From Marinibacterium sp050389775 (GTDB lineage: Bacteria; Pseudomonadota; Alphaproteobacteria; Rhodobacterales; Rhodobacteraceae), in contig NZ_CP177144.1 in assembly GCF_050389775.1 (NCBI RefSeq), positions 2,852,001 to 2,916,000 on the forward strand: a DNA stretch of 64,000 nucleotides. The letters are read 5' to 3'. The position numbers and the translations under genes are program-made. Shown here one piece after another: positions 41,762 through 51,764 of this stretch (its first letter is position 1; every line of letters starts with the position of its first letter). A model generated the notes under the pieces. The model did not search any database. It saw nothing but the letters and a program-made list of their open reading frames with translations, and was not told the origin of the DNA.

Positions 41762-42343
41762 CTAGCGGGCGCGTTCGAACAATTCCTGGCGGGTGTAGGA
41801 CCGGCGGATGCGTTCCAGCTCGCCCTGGGCAAACCGCGGATCCCAGGGCAGGCATTTCGGCCCGCAGAGCAGCTCGACCCGCGAGGTTACCCCGTCGACC
41901 AGCCAGAACCGCCCGCCGGGCGTGGCGACATAGCCGCGCAGACCCTGGGACCGTTCGCTTTCGAGGTCGATGATCGAGGGCACCTCGTTGTCATAGCCGG
42001 CCAGGTAGCCGCCATGGGTGTGGAAACTGGCCACGATGCGCTTGGCCGTGCGGGGCCGGCGAAAGGTGCAGCGGGCAGCTGTCCCGCGCGAGATCGGGCC
42101 GACGACATAGCGCCCGCGATCATCCACGCCGATCATGCCACAGAATTCCCGGCTCTCGCGGATCGACCGGGCCTGCATGTCGCTGAGCAGGCGCCGGGCC
42201 AGCTCGACCTCGGCCTTGGGCTGGGCGACGGCGGGCAGGGCGGCGACCAGCGGCAGGGCCAGCAGCCACAGGGCCCGGGCCAGCCGAGGCAGGCCGCGGC
42301 GCAGGAGCAGGGCAGGGAACGGGGCGCGCGGAAGTCTTGGCAT
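41762..42343 (-). CDS. exported DUF4329-like protein (JAB/JAMM-like fold)
   Basis: 193 aa. N-terminal signal peptide (LWLLALPLVAALPAVA, cleavage near residue 41). The core segment ASFHTHGGYLAGYDNEVPS, followed shortly by Asp, is the DUF4329 signature. It resembles the H-x-H-x(n)-S-x-x-D zinc site of JAMM metalloproteases with a slightly longer spacer. GYVATPGGRFWLVDG completes the fold. DUF4329 is found alone or at the C-termini of secreted proteins, with function unproven. Two Cys pairs (CTF; CGPKC) suggest disulphides in the periplasm. The start may be internal, as the N-terminus before the signal is Arg/Pro-rich. Isolated gene. Confidence 0.75.
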   Translation of the reverse strand: MPRLPRAPFPALLLRRGLPRLARALWLLALPLVAALPAVAQPKAEVELARRLLSDMQARSIRESREFCGMIGVDDRGRYVVGPISRGTAARCTFRRPRTAKRIVASFHTHGGYLAGYDNEVPSIIDLESERSQGLRGYVATPGGRFWLVDGVTSRVELLCGPKCLPWDPRFAQGELERIRRSYTRQELFERAR

Positions 42344-42963
42344 GGAATGAAACGTGGGAGAAGGGCGTAACGAAGGGTTGGTCGGATGACAAAAGGCGCT
42401 TCTTTCCGGGCAATGTCAAAGCGGTGACGGGCGGCGATCACGGAATGGTCATATCCTTGCCGGTTGTCCGGCCAGCCGGACATTTCCCGGAAGCGCATTG
42501 CCCGTGTCAGGGCGGTGAACGCGCAAAATCGGGCAGGCTGTTGACCGCATCCGGAGGCAGCTGCCCGGCCGGTCGGTTCCGGTTGGGTGCTTTGCCGGCG
42601 GAACGCGGGCGTGCCTGCGATCAATCGCTGGCATTGCCGTGCCGCTTGTCCGAGATAGGCCCGCTGAAACGGCGAGTCAGTTCGTCGTCGTCGGTCACCT
42701 GCGTCTTCGGAGCGTTTGACCGATACGGATATCGTGCCTTGCCGGGATGGGTCCCTGCGATCATTGCTCCGAATAGGTGAGCCGGTTCCTTGCTGTCGAT
42801 CATCCGCGTTTTCGGGGGGTGGCCTTTGCGGATCATCTGGATTGGCGTGCCGCGTCCCAGCAATCGGGACCCTGTATCGGCGCGCCGGTTCGTCGCCATG
42901 GAACCATCGCCAGGTCGGTTCGCCTCCACCACTCACCCGCATTGGCCAACCGTTCCGCCGCGA
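42344..42963. repeat. 620-bp gene-free region with decayed long repeats
   Basis: No gene is supported. Blocks anchored on CCTGCGATCA at 42614-42623 and 42754-42763, and a more diverged CCCAGCAATC at 42856-42865, are followed by similar sequence for ~70-100 bp. Translated on the minus strand, the copies read alike in two frames (PKTRMIDSKEPAHLFGAMI against PKTQVTDDDELTRRFSGPI), showing common DNA ancestry. GC is lower than in the flanking genes. Confidence 0.55.
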
Positions 42964-44082
42964 TTACTCACCGCCATCATAGCCGGTCATCTCGAGATAC
43001 CCGCGCCCGGCCCGGTCACCGCCCACGCGGACGGGGCCTTCCCAGTAGGATGTAGTCGTGCCCATCCAGGCCCCGGGGTTCAGCGCCTCGATCTCCAGCG
43101 CCAGACCTTCGCCGGGCAGGTCGATGCGCCAGCTCAGCGGCAGGCGGGCCGGGCCGATGTCGCGGGCTGGGCCGGGGCTCAGCGCCAGGTCCTGCCCGGA
43201 CAGCGCGCGCACGTTGCCGTCGCGGGCGATCCAGGTGCCAAACCGGAACCCCGCCCCGCCATCGCGCAATTGCGCAGCCATCAGCCGCTCTCCGGTCTCC
43301 AGCGTCAGGGCCATCCAGTCCCAGCCGCTCTGGTCGCCGGCCAGCGGTTGCGACGACCATTCCCGGTCCAGCCAGCCCGTCCCGGTGACGGCCATCTCGC
43401 CCCGGGGCGTGCGGATCGTGCCGGTGACGCGGTAATGGGGCTGGGAGTAATAATGGCTGGCCCGGCCATCGGGGGATTTCACCGAAAAGCCCTCCTGGCC
43501 GTGCAGGACCAGCGGGCCGTCGGCGGCCAGGGCCAGGTCATAGGCAAAATAATCCCCCCGGGCGGTCAGCTCCAGGGCCTGCAACCCGTCATCGCCGGGC
43601 GCGGCCGTGCCGGTCATCTGCCAATCGTCGATCCAGGCGGCAAAGGGCGTGGCTGTGGCCCCGGCCGTGCCGATCCCCCCGCGCGAGAAGCGTTCGGCGA
43701 AATGGTGAGCGTCGGGCGTGGTCAGGGCGGCATGGGCCATCCAGACCTGCGGGCTGGTCCAGCCTTGGGCCGTGGCTCCGGGCGGTTCAGGGCGCAGGGC
43801 CGAGCGGAACAGGGTCCATTGCACGCCGTAGTCGCGGCCATCGGCGCCGGTCAGGTTGGCCGTGAGATACCACCATTCGATGCGGAAATCCGGGTGCGGA
43901 CCGTGATCGCGGGGAAAGACCAGCCGGCGCGCGGGATCGGGCACGGCAAAGCCTTCGGCCGTGGTGCCGAGCGCGGCAAAGCCCTGGGCCCGGGCGGTGG
44001 CGGGGGGCATCAGCAGGGCCAGCAAGACGGCCAGGGCGCGGAGGGCGAAGGGAACGGCAGCGCGGCGATACTCAGCGGACAT
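42964..44082 (-). CDS. exported lipocalin-like protein, AttH/CrtC-like
   Basis: 372 aa. Signal peptide at the N-terminus (LRALAVLLALLMPPATARA, cleavage before QGFA). The segment FPRDHGPHPDFRIEWWYLTA is the signature of the AttH/hydroxyneurosporene-synthase (DUF2006/lipocalin-like) family, a double-lipocalin beta fold. DREWSSQPLAGDQSGWDWMA is the second conserved block. In AttEFGH-type operons this protein follows an ABC ATPase and a large FtsX-type permease, as here, and is thought to handle a lipid or hydrophobic molecule. The start at 44082 (ATG, AAGGTC upstream) overlaps the permease stop by 11 bp; a TTG two codons earlier is possible. Confidence 0.85.
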   Translation of the reverse strand: MSAEYRRAAVPFALRALAVLLALLMPPATARAQGFAALGTTAEGFAVPDPARRLVFPRDHGPHPDFRIEWWYLTANLTGADGRDYGVQWTLFRSALRPEPPGATAQGWTSPQVWMAHAALTTPDAHHFAERFSRGGIGTAGATATPFAAWIDDWQMTGTAAPGDDGLQALELTARGDYFAYDLALAADGPLVLHGQEGFSVKSPDGRASHYYSQPHYRVTGTIRTPRGEMAVTGTGWLDREWSSQPLAGDQSGWDWMALTLETGERLMAAQLRDGGAGFRFGTWIARDGNVRALSGQDLALSPGPARDIGPARLPLSWRIDLPGEGLALEIEALNPGAWMGTTTSYWEGPVRVGGDRAGRGYLEMTGYDGGE

Positions 44083-46464
44083 TGGCAAAGACCTTGACCA
44101 GTTCGGCCGGGGGCAGGCGGCGCAGGCGCAGGGCGGGGATCAGGGCGGCCAGCCCGGCCGCGGCCAGGGCCAGCGCGAAGAGCCGCAGCCAGTCGCCGGG
44201 AAAGAGATACATGGGCAACCGCCAACCAAAGGCTTCGACATTGATGACGGCCAGCAGGGCCCAGGCCAGCACCAGCCCCAACGGCAGGGCCAGCAGGGCG
44301 GTCAGCGCGGCCAGGGCCAGCGCCCGGATGATGTCCAGCCGGCCCAGCCGGGCGCGGGTCAGCCCCAGCGCCCAGGCCGGGGCCAGCTGGGGCAGGCGGA
44401 TCGTCCAGAGCGTCAGCAGGCTGGTCAGGATGGCAAAGGCTGCCACGCCCAGGGTCAGCAGGTTGAGCGCGCCGGTCACCAGGAAGGTCCGGTCGAAGAC
44501 CTGCAGCGAGGCGTCCTTGATCCGGGCCTGGGGCACGATGGCATCGCCGGGCAGGTCGAAGGCCGCGCGGATCTCGGCGGCCAGGGCCTCTGGCCGGGCG
44601 CTGCGCAGGGCGATCTGGCGATAGGGCAGGTCGGGCACCCGGGCCAGCAGGGCATCGAGCGCCACGATGGCCTGCGGGTCGGGATTGCCGTAATCGGCAT
44701 AGACACCCACGACGGGCAGCGACCAGCCCGGCAGGATCTGCAGCGGCTCGCCGATGCCCGGCCCGCCTCGGTGGTAAAGCTGTTCGCTGATCAGCACGCC
44801 CCGGCCGGCGGTCAGGCGATCCCACAGGCCGTCCGTCCCGCGCACGACAGGCCAGTCCCGGCGATAGACCGGATCGTCGACCACGCCATAGACCCGCCCG
44901 GGCCGCCCGGCCAGGGGCAGGTCGGCGGCCCGGACCGGCAGCACGCTGTCGGCCCGCCCGGCCAGCCAGCCCTGCAGGGCCATGGCCTGGTCCCGGTCGG
45001 TGGGCGAGACATAAAGATCGGCCGACAGCCGCTGGTCGAGCCAGCCGGTAAAGGTCAGCCGGAAGCTCGAGACCATCGTGCCCACGCCGATATTGGTGGC
45101 CAGGGCCAGCAGCAGGGCCATCAGCGCCAGCGACAGCCCGGGCAGCTGGGCGCGCATGTCGGCCCAGACCCATTGCGCCACCGGCCCCCGGGCCAGCCGC
45201 GCGCCGCCATCCAGCAGCACCGACAGCAGCGGGGCCAGCAGCAGCGCGGCGCCCAGCAGCAGCCCGCCCAGCAGGGCAAAGCCCGCGACCAGCCCGTCAA
45301 AGAGCCAGACCGCCGCCCCGCCGGCCAGGATCAGGCCCAGCCCGGCCAGTGTCTGCAGGGCCAGCGCCCGGGCACCGGCCCGGCGCCAGGCCTCGGCCCC
45401 GGTCAGGGCCAGCACCGGCAGGCCATGGGCCCGCCACAGCACCTGGGCCCCGGCCAGCAGCACCCCGCCGCAGGACATGGCCAGCCCGGCCAGGACCCAG
45501 CCGGGCCGCAACGCCAGGCTGCCCGCGACCTGGGCGCCATAAAGCCCGCCCAAGGTGGCCGCCACGCCCGGCAACAGCGCCGCGGCGATGACATAGCCCA
45601 GGGCCACGCCCAGCAAGCCGGCCAGCACCCCGGCCAGCAAGAGCTCGGCCAGCATGGCCAGCGCCAGCCCGCGCCCCGACACCCCCAGCGCCCGCAGCGT
45701 GCGCATGATCCCCCGGCGCTGTTCAAAGGCCAGCCCGATGGTGCCATGCACGATGAAGAGCCCCACGGCAAAGGACAGCATGCCGAAGGCCACCAGGTTC
45801 AGGTGAAAGCTGCGGGTCAGACCCTGGACCCCGGTGCGCTCCTCGGCCGGTTCCAGCACCAGCCCGGGCGCCAGCCGGTCCAGCGGGGCCAGGCCCATGG
45901 GCTGGTCGGCCAGCACCAGGATGCGGCTGAGCCGGCCGGGCGCATCCAGAAGCCGTTCGGCCACCGAGATATCGGTCAGGGCCACGCCGGGGGGCAGGCC
46001 GTCGATCACCTCGACCGGCGGCAGGTCGGGGCCGGTCAGCCGGGCGGCGGTCTCGGGCCCGGCCAGCAACCGGCCCGGGGCCAGCAGGACATCGGCCGGA
46101 TCCTCGGTCCCGATATCGGCCAGCCCGGCGGGCAAGGCGGGATAGGACAGCAGGTCGACGCCCATCACGGTCACGCCATCCATCCCGTCCGGCCGCCCTT
46201 CGAGCACGGCGCTCAGCTGCCAACCGGCCCGGCGCAGGGTGACATAGGTTTCCAGGCCGATATGCCCCGACGGCGCGGTCAGCGTGGCCATCCGCGCCGG
46301 CTCCAGCAGCGCATTGGCCCGGGCATAGCTGGCCCGGGCCTCGGCATTGATCGCCTGCACGGCCGTCCACAGCGCCGTGGCCAGGGCCAGCCCGGCGATC
46401 AGCGTCAGGGCCTGGCCGGGGTGGCGCCGCCAATGCGACAGCAGGGCCAGGGCCACCGCCCGGA

Positions 46465-46468
<4 letters not shown>
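44072..46468 (-). CDS. FtsX-type ABC permease with two permease domains
   Basis: 798 aa. N-terminal membrane helix and a large periplasmic domain (~45-240), then three helices (FtsX domain 1), a further ~4-helix block near 330-430, a second periplasmic domain (~455-640) and a final FtsX domain of three helices. The family (MacB-like, AttF/AttG fused) does not move substrate across the membrane but uses ATP binding to drive work in the periplasm. It starts with GTG, overlapping the ATPase stop (GTGA). Partner of the LolD-type ATPase and the lipocalin gene. Confidence 0.88.
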
Positions 46469-47133
<665 letters not shown>

Positions 47134-47195
47134 GGGCGGTCAGACCGTCAGACTAGCGCCCCGTTCCGGGCCCACAAGATCCGCCGGCGCCCGAA

Positions 47196-47411
47196 CCGCC
47201 GCTTCGCGGCGGGCCGGGACATTCTGCCGCTGGCGGGGGGCCGCCTTCGGCGGTCTTGCCGGGCCGGCCTTCGGCCGGTTTTTTGGCGGGCGCCTTCGGC
47301 GCAGGTATTGTTTGTGCGCCTTCGGCGGTTTTTTCGAAGTGGCGCGCCTTCGGAGATTTTTTCATCGCGCGCCTTCGGCAGTTTTACTTTGTCGCGCGCC
47401 TCCGGCGCGAC
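47196..47411 (+). repeat. array of about eight CTTCGG-centred hairpins with T-runs on the plus strand
   Basis: Successive short stem-loops: CCGCCGC-TTC-GCGGCGG (47196-47212); CCGCC-TTC-GGCGG (47241-47253); CCGGCC-TTC-GGCCGG + TTTTTT (47264-47284); GCGCC-TTC-GGCGC (47290-47302); CGCC-TTC-GGCG + G then TTTTTT (47317-47334); a weaker one + TTTTTT (~47343-47362); one + TTTT (~47369-47385); GTCGCGC...GCGCGAC (47391-47411). T-runs follow the stems on the plus strand, while both flanking genes are on the minus strand. Confidence 0.8.
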
Positions 47412-47416
47412 TGGGA

Positions 47417-48391
47417 TCACCGAGCGCCGGTCCAGATCCGGTCCCAGTCATTGGCCATGTCGACGATCAGCCAGCCCATGTCCGGCCCTTCGTCCAGCCC
47501 CCGGACCAACTGGCCGATATGGCTGTCGCGGTCATAGGCCCATTCGCGCTCGGCATCGGTGTGATGGATCAGGATGCCCAGCCGCGGGCCGTCGCCGGCC
47601 GTGGTCCATTGCATCATCGGGAAATCGCCGTCGGAATTGCCCCCGGCGATGATCGGCCGCTTGCCGATGATCCGCATGATGTTGATCGGCTTGCCGTCCT
47701 TGTCGTCGAGAAAGCTCAGCGGCGCGGTCTTGGTGATCACCGGCATGCCGTCGTCGCCCACCGCATAGGCCGTGTCGCCATAGCTGCCGATGACCTGTTC
47801 GGTCGGGATGCCATAGGCCCTGTCGGCAAAGACGCGCATGAAATCGATGCCCCCGCCGGACACGATATAGGTCTTGAACCCCTCGTCGCGCAGGTAGCGC
47901 AGCAGCTCGACCATCGGCTGGTAGGTCATCGTGTCATAGCCCATGCCGGTGTAGGGATGGCGCGCCGTGGCCAGCCATTCGGCCACCTCGGCCTGGTAAT
48001 CCTCGATGGTCCGCCCGGTCTGCGCCGCACCCAGCACCTCGATCAGCGCCTCTTCGCCGCCCCCCAGGACCGTGGCGTAATCGCCCGCCGCGGCGGCCTT
48101 GAGCGTGTCTGTCGTCAGCGTGGCCGGATCGTCCTGGCCCATCCTGGCGACGTAATCGAAGGCAAAGATTCCCTGGAAATAGGCCGGCTGTTCGGACCAC
48201 AGCGTGCCGTCATTGTCGAAGACTGCGATGCGCTCGGCCACGGGCACGAACTCCTCCGAAGCCGGGTCGGTCACATCGGTGACGAAATCGATGATGCGCT
48301 GGCGGGCGGGGCCGTCGGACCAGGACGGCAGTGGATCGGCCAGGGCCGGGGCGGCAAGGATCATCAGGGCGGCGGTAACGTGGCGCAGCAT
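47417..48391 (-). CDS. exported HAD-superfamily phosphatase
   Basis: 324 aa. Signal peptide 1-~19 (MLRHVTAALMILAAPALA). HAD motif I FDNDGTLW (Asp59/Asp61), motif II IVSGGGIDF, motif III/IV KRPIIAGGNSDGD. All catalytic residues present. The enzyme would dephosphorylate a small molecule in the periplasm and resembles phosphoserine-phosphatase-like HAD proteins. The start at 48391 follows AGGAG, and 11 extra codons upstream precede the signal peptide and were dropped. It lies 105 bp after the sulfatase gene on the same strand, so the two may be co-transcribed, giving a pair of exported phosphate and sulfate hydrolases. Confidence 0.85.
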   Translation of the reverse strand: MLRHVTAALMILAAPALADPLPSWSDGPARQRIIDFVTDVTDPASEEFVPVAERIAVFDNDGTLWSEQPAYFQGIFAFDYVARMGQDDPATLTTDTLKAAAAGDYATVLGGGEEALIEVLGAAQTGRTIEDYQAEVAEWLATARHPYTGMGYDTMTYQPMVELLRYLRDEGFKTYIVSGGGIDFMRVFADRAYGIPTEQVIGSYGDTAYAVGDDGMPVITKTAPLSFLDDKDGKPINIMRIIGKRPIIAGGNSDGDFPMMQWTTAGDGPRLGILIHHTDAEREWAYDRDSHIGQLVRGLDEGPDMGWLIVDMANDWDRIWTGAR

Positions 48392-48496
48392 GGGGCGCTC
48401 CTGTGCAGGACGGAAAAAGGGCAATGTCTAACGCAACCGGGCCGCCGCAGGGATGCGGGCGGCCCGGCCGAAATGTGTGAGGGCTTGGGCCCGCCG

Positions 48497-50098
48497 TCAG
48501 TGCGCGGTGGGCTCCGACAGCTTCTCCATCACCTTGTCGAGGCTGAACGACGCCGCTTCCTGGCGCGGCGGGTAGTCCTGGAAGGTGGCCAGGAACTGGG
48601 CCACGTATTGCTGTGCAGGCACCAGCATGTAGGCCCGGTCGATCATCCAGTCGTAATAGGTGTTTGACGTCCGATAGGCCCGTTCATAGGGGTCGCGACG
48701 CAGGTTGGTGATCAGCGGCACGCGCAGCGGGGTCAGCGGCTCCATCCAGGCGCGGAAGGTGGCCCAGGCTTTCTGCTCCAGGAAGGTGATCTTCCAGTCG
48801 CCGTAGCGCAGGGCGGCCAGGTCGCCGTCATCGGTGAAGTAGAAGATCTCGCGACGCGGGCTTTCGGTGGCCTCACCGGTCAGCAGCGGCAGGATGTTGT
48901 AGCCGTCGAGATGGACCTTGTAGTCACGTCCGCCGCCCACTTCGGCCACGGTCACGCCGTCGAGCAGGTCGTCCTTGATGGTCTCGTTGCCGGCCATCGC
49001 CAGGAAGGTCGGCAGCCAGTCCATGTGGTGGACGATCTCGTTGATCACTTCGCCCTCGGCGATATGGCCGGGCCAGCGCACCATGGCGGGCACCCGCCAG
49101 CCGCCTTCCCACTGGGTGTTCTTTTCACCCCAGAACGGGGTCATCGCGGCATCGGGCCAGCTGTTCATGTGCGGGCCGTTGTCGGTCGAATAGAACACGA
49201 CGGTGTTGTCGGCGATGCCCAGCTCGTCCAGCGCGGCCAGGAATTCACCGATGTGCATGTCGTGTTCGATCATGCCGGCGGTGTATTCATCGACCTGCTT
49301 GCCGACGATCTCGTTGGCCTGGGCCCATTTGTCCTCGGCCACGTGGGTGCGGAAATGCATCCGCGTGCCCGACCACCAGACAAACCAGGGCACCCCGGCG
49401 TCTTCCTGGCGCTTGATGAAATCGATGGCCGCGGCGACGGTCTCGTCGTCAACGGTTTCCATGCGCTTCTTGGTCAGCGGGCCGGTATCCTCGATCTCGC
49501 CGTCGGCCGACGATTTGATCACGCCGCGCGGGCCAAAGGCCTCGCGGAAGGTACGGCCATCGGGCAGGACGGCATCACCGGGATAGTCGATGTTCTCCGG
49601 CTCTTCCTCGGCGTTGAGGTGGTAGAGGTTGCCGAAGAATTCATCGAAGCCGTGGTTCGTCGGCAGGTGCTCGTCGCGGTCGCCCAGGTGGTTCTTGCCG
49701 AACTGGCCGGTGGCATAGCCCTCGGCCTTGAGCAGGCCGGCGATGGTCGGGTCTTCGACCTGCATGCCTTCCTCGGCACCGGGCAGGCCGACCTTGGACA
49801 GGCCGGTGCGGAAGACCGACTGCCCCATGATAAAGGACGACCGGCCGGCGGTGCAGGATTGTTCACCGTAGTAATCGGTGAAGATCATGCCCTCGTCGGC
49901 GATGCGGTCGATGTTGGGGGTCTCATAGCCCATCAGGCCCATGGTATAGGCCGAAATGTTGGATTGGCCGACGTCATCCCCCCAGATGACGAGGATGTTC
50001 GGTTTTTCCGCGTCCTGCGCCAGCGCCGCGCCGGCCGTCAGGGCCGCCAGGGCGGCGGCGGACAGGATCCGGACACCGAACTTCAAGGAACCAGACAT
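48497..50098 (-). CDS. exported arylsulfatase (formylglycine-dependent)
   Basis: 533 aa. Signal peptide 1-27 (ILSAAALAALTAGAALA). Metal ligands Asp41-Asp42 in VIWGDDVGQ. The modification site is Cys82 in SCTAGRS: the C-x-A-x-R variant of the usual C-x-P-x-R. YSTDNGPHMNSW holds the second Asp/Asn pair. Long C-terminal domain, normal for family S1. It hydrolyses sulfate esters in the periplasm once Cys82 is oxidised to formylglycine. The required activating enzyme is not in the window. Ribosome-binding site GGGAGAG. A TCACGA-CT-TCGTGA palindrome lies upstream. Confidence 0.9.
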   Translation of the reverse strand: MSGSLKFGVRILSAAALAALTAGAALAQDAEKPNILVIWGDDVGQSNISAYTMGLMGYETPNIDRIADEGMIFTDYYGEQSCTAGRSSFIMGQSVFRTGLSKVGLPGAEEGMQVEDPTIAGLLKAEGYATGQFGKNHLGDRDEHLPTNHGFDEFFGNLYHLNAEEEPENIDYPGDAVLPDGRTFREAFGPRGVIKSSADGEIEDTGPLTKKRMETVDDETVAAAIDFIKRQEDAGVPWFVWWSGTRMHFRTHVAEDKWAQANEIVGKQVDEYTAGMIEHDMHIGEFLAALDELGIADNTVVFYSTDNGPHMNSWPDAAMTPFWGEKNTQWEGGWRVPAMVRWPGHIAEGEVINEIVHHMDWLPTFLAMAGNETIKDDLLDGVTVAEVGGGRDYKVHLDGYNILPLLTGEATESPRREIFYFTDDGDLAALRYGDWKITFLEQKAWATFRAWMEPLTPLRVPLITNLRRDPYERAYRTSNTYYDWMIDRAYMLVPAQQYVAQFLATFQDYPPRQEAASFSLDKVMEKLSEPTAH

Positions 50099-50185
50099 AA
50101 CACTCTCCCGGTTTTAATGATTACTCATGGTTGAAGCGTAGGGTTTCACCGTGACACTTAGCCAATTGTTTTGCTAGGAAATTTG

Positions 50186-50199
50186 TCACGACTTCGTGA
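50186..50199. promoter_or_regulatory. palindrome between divergent sulfatase and DUF1269 genes
   Basis: TCACGA-CT-TCGTGA, perfect 6-bp arms with a 2-bp centre, in the AT-richer part of the 233-bp divergent region. Possible operator; no regulator can be named. Confidence 0.35.
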
Positions 50200-50331
50200 A
50201 TACTTGCGAGCGACCGGCGGCCGCTTGCTCATCGGGCAGCGGGGGCGTGGATCCGGCCGATCGGGTCGTGCGTTTGTCACGATGAGGGGCTAGCATTTCC
50301 GCCTCGACCCCCGTTTGCAGGAGAACACCCG

Positions 50332-50859
50332 ATGACCGCGAACCTTGTCGCGATCCTGATGAAGGATGCCGAAACCGCCCGGGCGGCCCGCCAGGAATGT
50401 TATGTCATGGCCCGCGACGGGCTGATCACGATGGAAGACGCGGTGGTCGTCTACCGGGACGACAGCGGCGAGATCAAGCTGGACCAATCGGTCAACCTGA
50501 CTGCCGCCGGCGCGATGAGCGGGGCCTGGTGGGGCGTGCTGATCGGCGGCATCCTGGGCATTGCCACGGGCGGGGCCGGGCTGTTGCTGGCCGGGCTGGT
50601 CGGCGGAGCCGCCGGCGGGGCGCTGAGCGGGTCGATGTCGGACATGGGCGTGTCCGACGACATGATGCGCGAGACCGGCGCGGCACTGGACGACGGCCAG
50701 GCCATCCTGTTCCTGCTGGGCCGGACCAATGCGCCCGACAAGTTCCTGCCGCGCCTGGCCCAGTTCGGCGGGCGGGTCATGACATCGAACCTGCCGGGTG
50801 ACGTCGATGCCCGGATCAATGCCGCGCTGGAACAGGGCGTGCAGTCGCAGGTCGGCTGA
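50332..50859 (+). CDS. DUF1269 membrane-associated protein
   Basis: 175 aa. Soluble ferredoxin-like N-terminus (NLVAILMKDAETARAARQEC), a glycine-rich hydrophobic hairpin (~58-90: WWGVLIGGILGIATGGAGLL), then a soluble part (DDGQAILFLLGR) as in the DUF1269 family. Function unknown; often stress-linked. AGGAGA ribosome-binding site 9 bp upstream. Monocistronic and convergent with the WYL regulator. Confidence 0.85.
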   Translation: MTANLVAILMKDAETARAARQECYVMARDGLITMEDAVVVYRDDSGEIKLDQSVNLTAAGAMSGAWWGVLIGGILGIATGGAGLLLAGLVGGAAGGALSGSMSDMGVSDDMMRETGAALDDGQAILFLLGRTNAPDKFLPRLAQFGGRVMTSNLPGDVDARINAALEQGVQSQVG

Positions 50860-50951
50860 CCGCCGCATTGCCGCGCAGGGAATGCTGACGCGCGCCCGAC
50901 CGGGGCGCGGCCCTCGCGGGTACGGGCCGGGGCAACCGGCATCGCGGTGCC

Positions 50952-51677
50952 TCAGCGATGTCCGGGCAGATCCTTGTAGGGGCAGACATCGTCCTCGAAA
51001 GGCACGCGCCGGCGGCGAAACGTCGTATCGGGCACGGCCTGAGGATCGCTGATCCGGTCCATCCGGAAATGGCGGAAATCCTGGCGGGCCGGGTCCCAGC
51101 CCACCAGGTACCACAGGGGCGGCAGGATCAGCATGGCCTGCGGTTCGACCTCGCGCCGGGACTGGCGGCCCCTTGCATCGCGATAGTCGAAACGGATGAA
51201 CCGGCGCCCCAGGAAGGCGGCCTCGAAGGCGGGAAGCAGCCCGGGGTCCATCGTGCCCATGTCGGACAGATCCTGTAGCGGCGACAACCGACCGATGTGC
51301 AGGCAGTCGAGAAAGGCGCGCAGGTCCCTGACCTTGTCCGCCGGCAGGGCCTTTTCAATCTTGGCCAGCCCGGTATCGGCCAGTTCGGAGAAAGGCAGCG
51401 TTCCGGCCGCCCGCATGGCCGCCACGCTGATCAGCAGGGCAAAGACCTCGGGGACGGACAGCCGGGCCTGTGTCTGGATCGATTGCGGGTCCAGCTGCAG
51501 CCCGCCGCCACGGCCGACATCGGAATGGATGACATAGCCTTCGTCCCGCAGGGCGCTGATGTCGCGCAGGATGGTCCGGCGCGACGCGCCGACCTCGCGG
51601 GCCAGAAGATCGACCGTGGCCGTGCCGTTCCGGCGCAGGCTGCGCACGATGGCGTCATGTCTGGTTCTTGCGTTCAT
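50952..51677 (-). CDS. YafY-like WYL-domain transcriptional regulator (HTH_11 + WYL)
   Basis: 241 aa. N-terminal DeoR-type winged HTH (VDLLAREVGASRRTILRDIS, 22-41), then a WYL domain (residues ~140-225, with PLWYLVGWDPARQDFRHFRMDRI, the WYL-type ligand site). WYL regulators sense small ligands or nucleic acids. It is divergent from the RidA gene, with a 12-bp inverted repeat between them. Its ATG (51677) follows a TACACT -10-like box by only ~7 bp and has no Shine-Dalgarno, so it may be leaderless. The -10-like box lies inside the left arm of the inverted repeat, which indicates autorepression. Confidence 0.88.
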   Translation of the reverse strand: MNARTRHDAIVRSLRRNGTATVDLLAREVGASRRTILRDISALRDEGYVIHSDVGRGGGLQLDPQSIQTQARLSVPEVFALLISVAAMRAAGTLPFSELADTGLAKIEKALPADKVRDLRAFLDCLHIGRLSPLQDLSDMGTMDPGLLPAFEAAFLGRRFIRFDYRDARGRQSRREVEPQAMLILPPLWYLVGWDPARQDFRHFRMDRISDPQAVPDTTFRRRRVPFEDDVCPYKDLPGHR

Positions 51678-51684
51678 GCGGACA

Positions 51685-51730
51685 GTGTAGTGTGAATGAT
51701 GACATAATTTGGCACTGTTTCATCCTACAC
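51685..51730. promoter_or_regulatory. inverted repeat operator between the WYL regulator and RidA
   Basis: Left arm GTGTAGTGTGAA (51685-51696) and right arm TTCATCCTACAC (51719-51730). Read in reverse the latter is GTGTAGGATGAA: 10 of 12 positions match. The spacing places the arms about three helical turns apart. The left arm covers the regulator's own -10. Confidence 0.65.
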
Positions 51731-51764
51731 CGGGTCCAGCAACGAAAATCAAGGAGATTGCGAC

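Noticed and set aside
42133..42942. 269-aa minus-strand frame extending into the DUF4329 region
   Set aside because: It runs through the decayed repeat region and then out of frame across the DUF4329 gene. No family resemblance.
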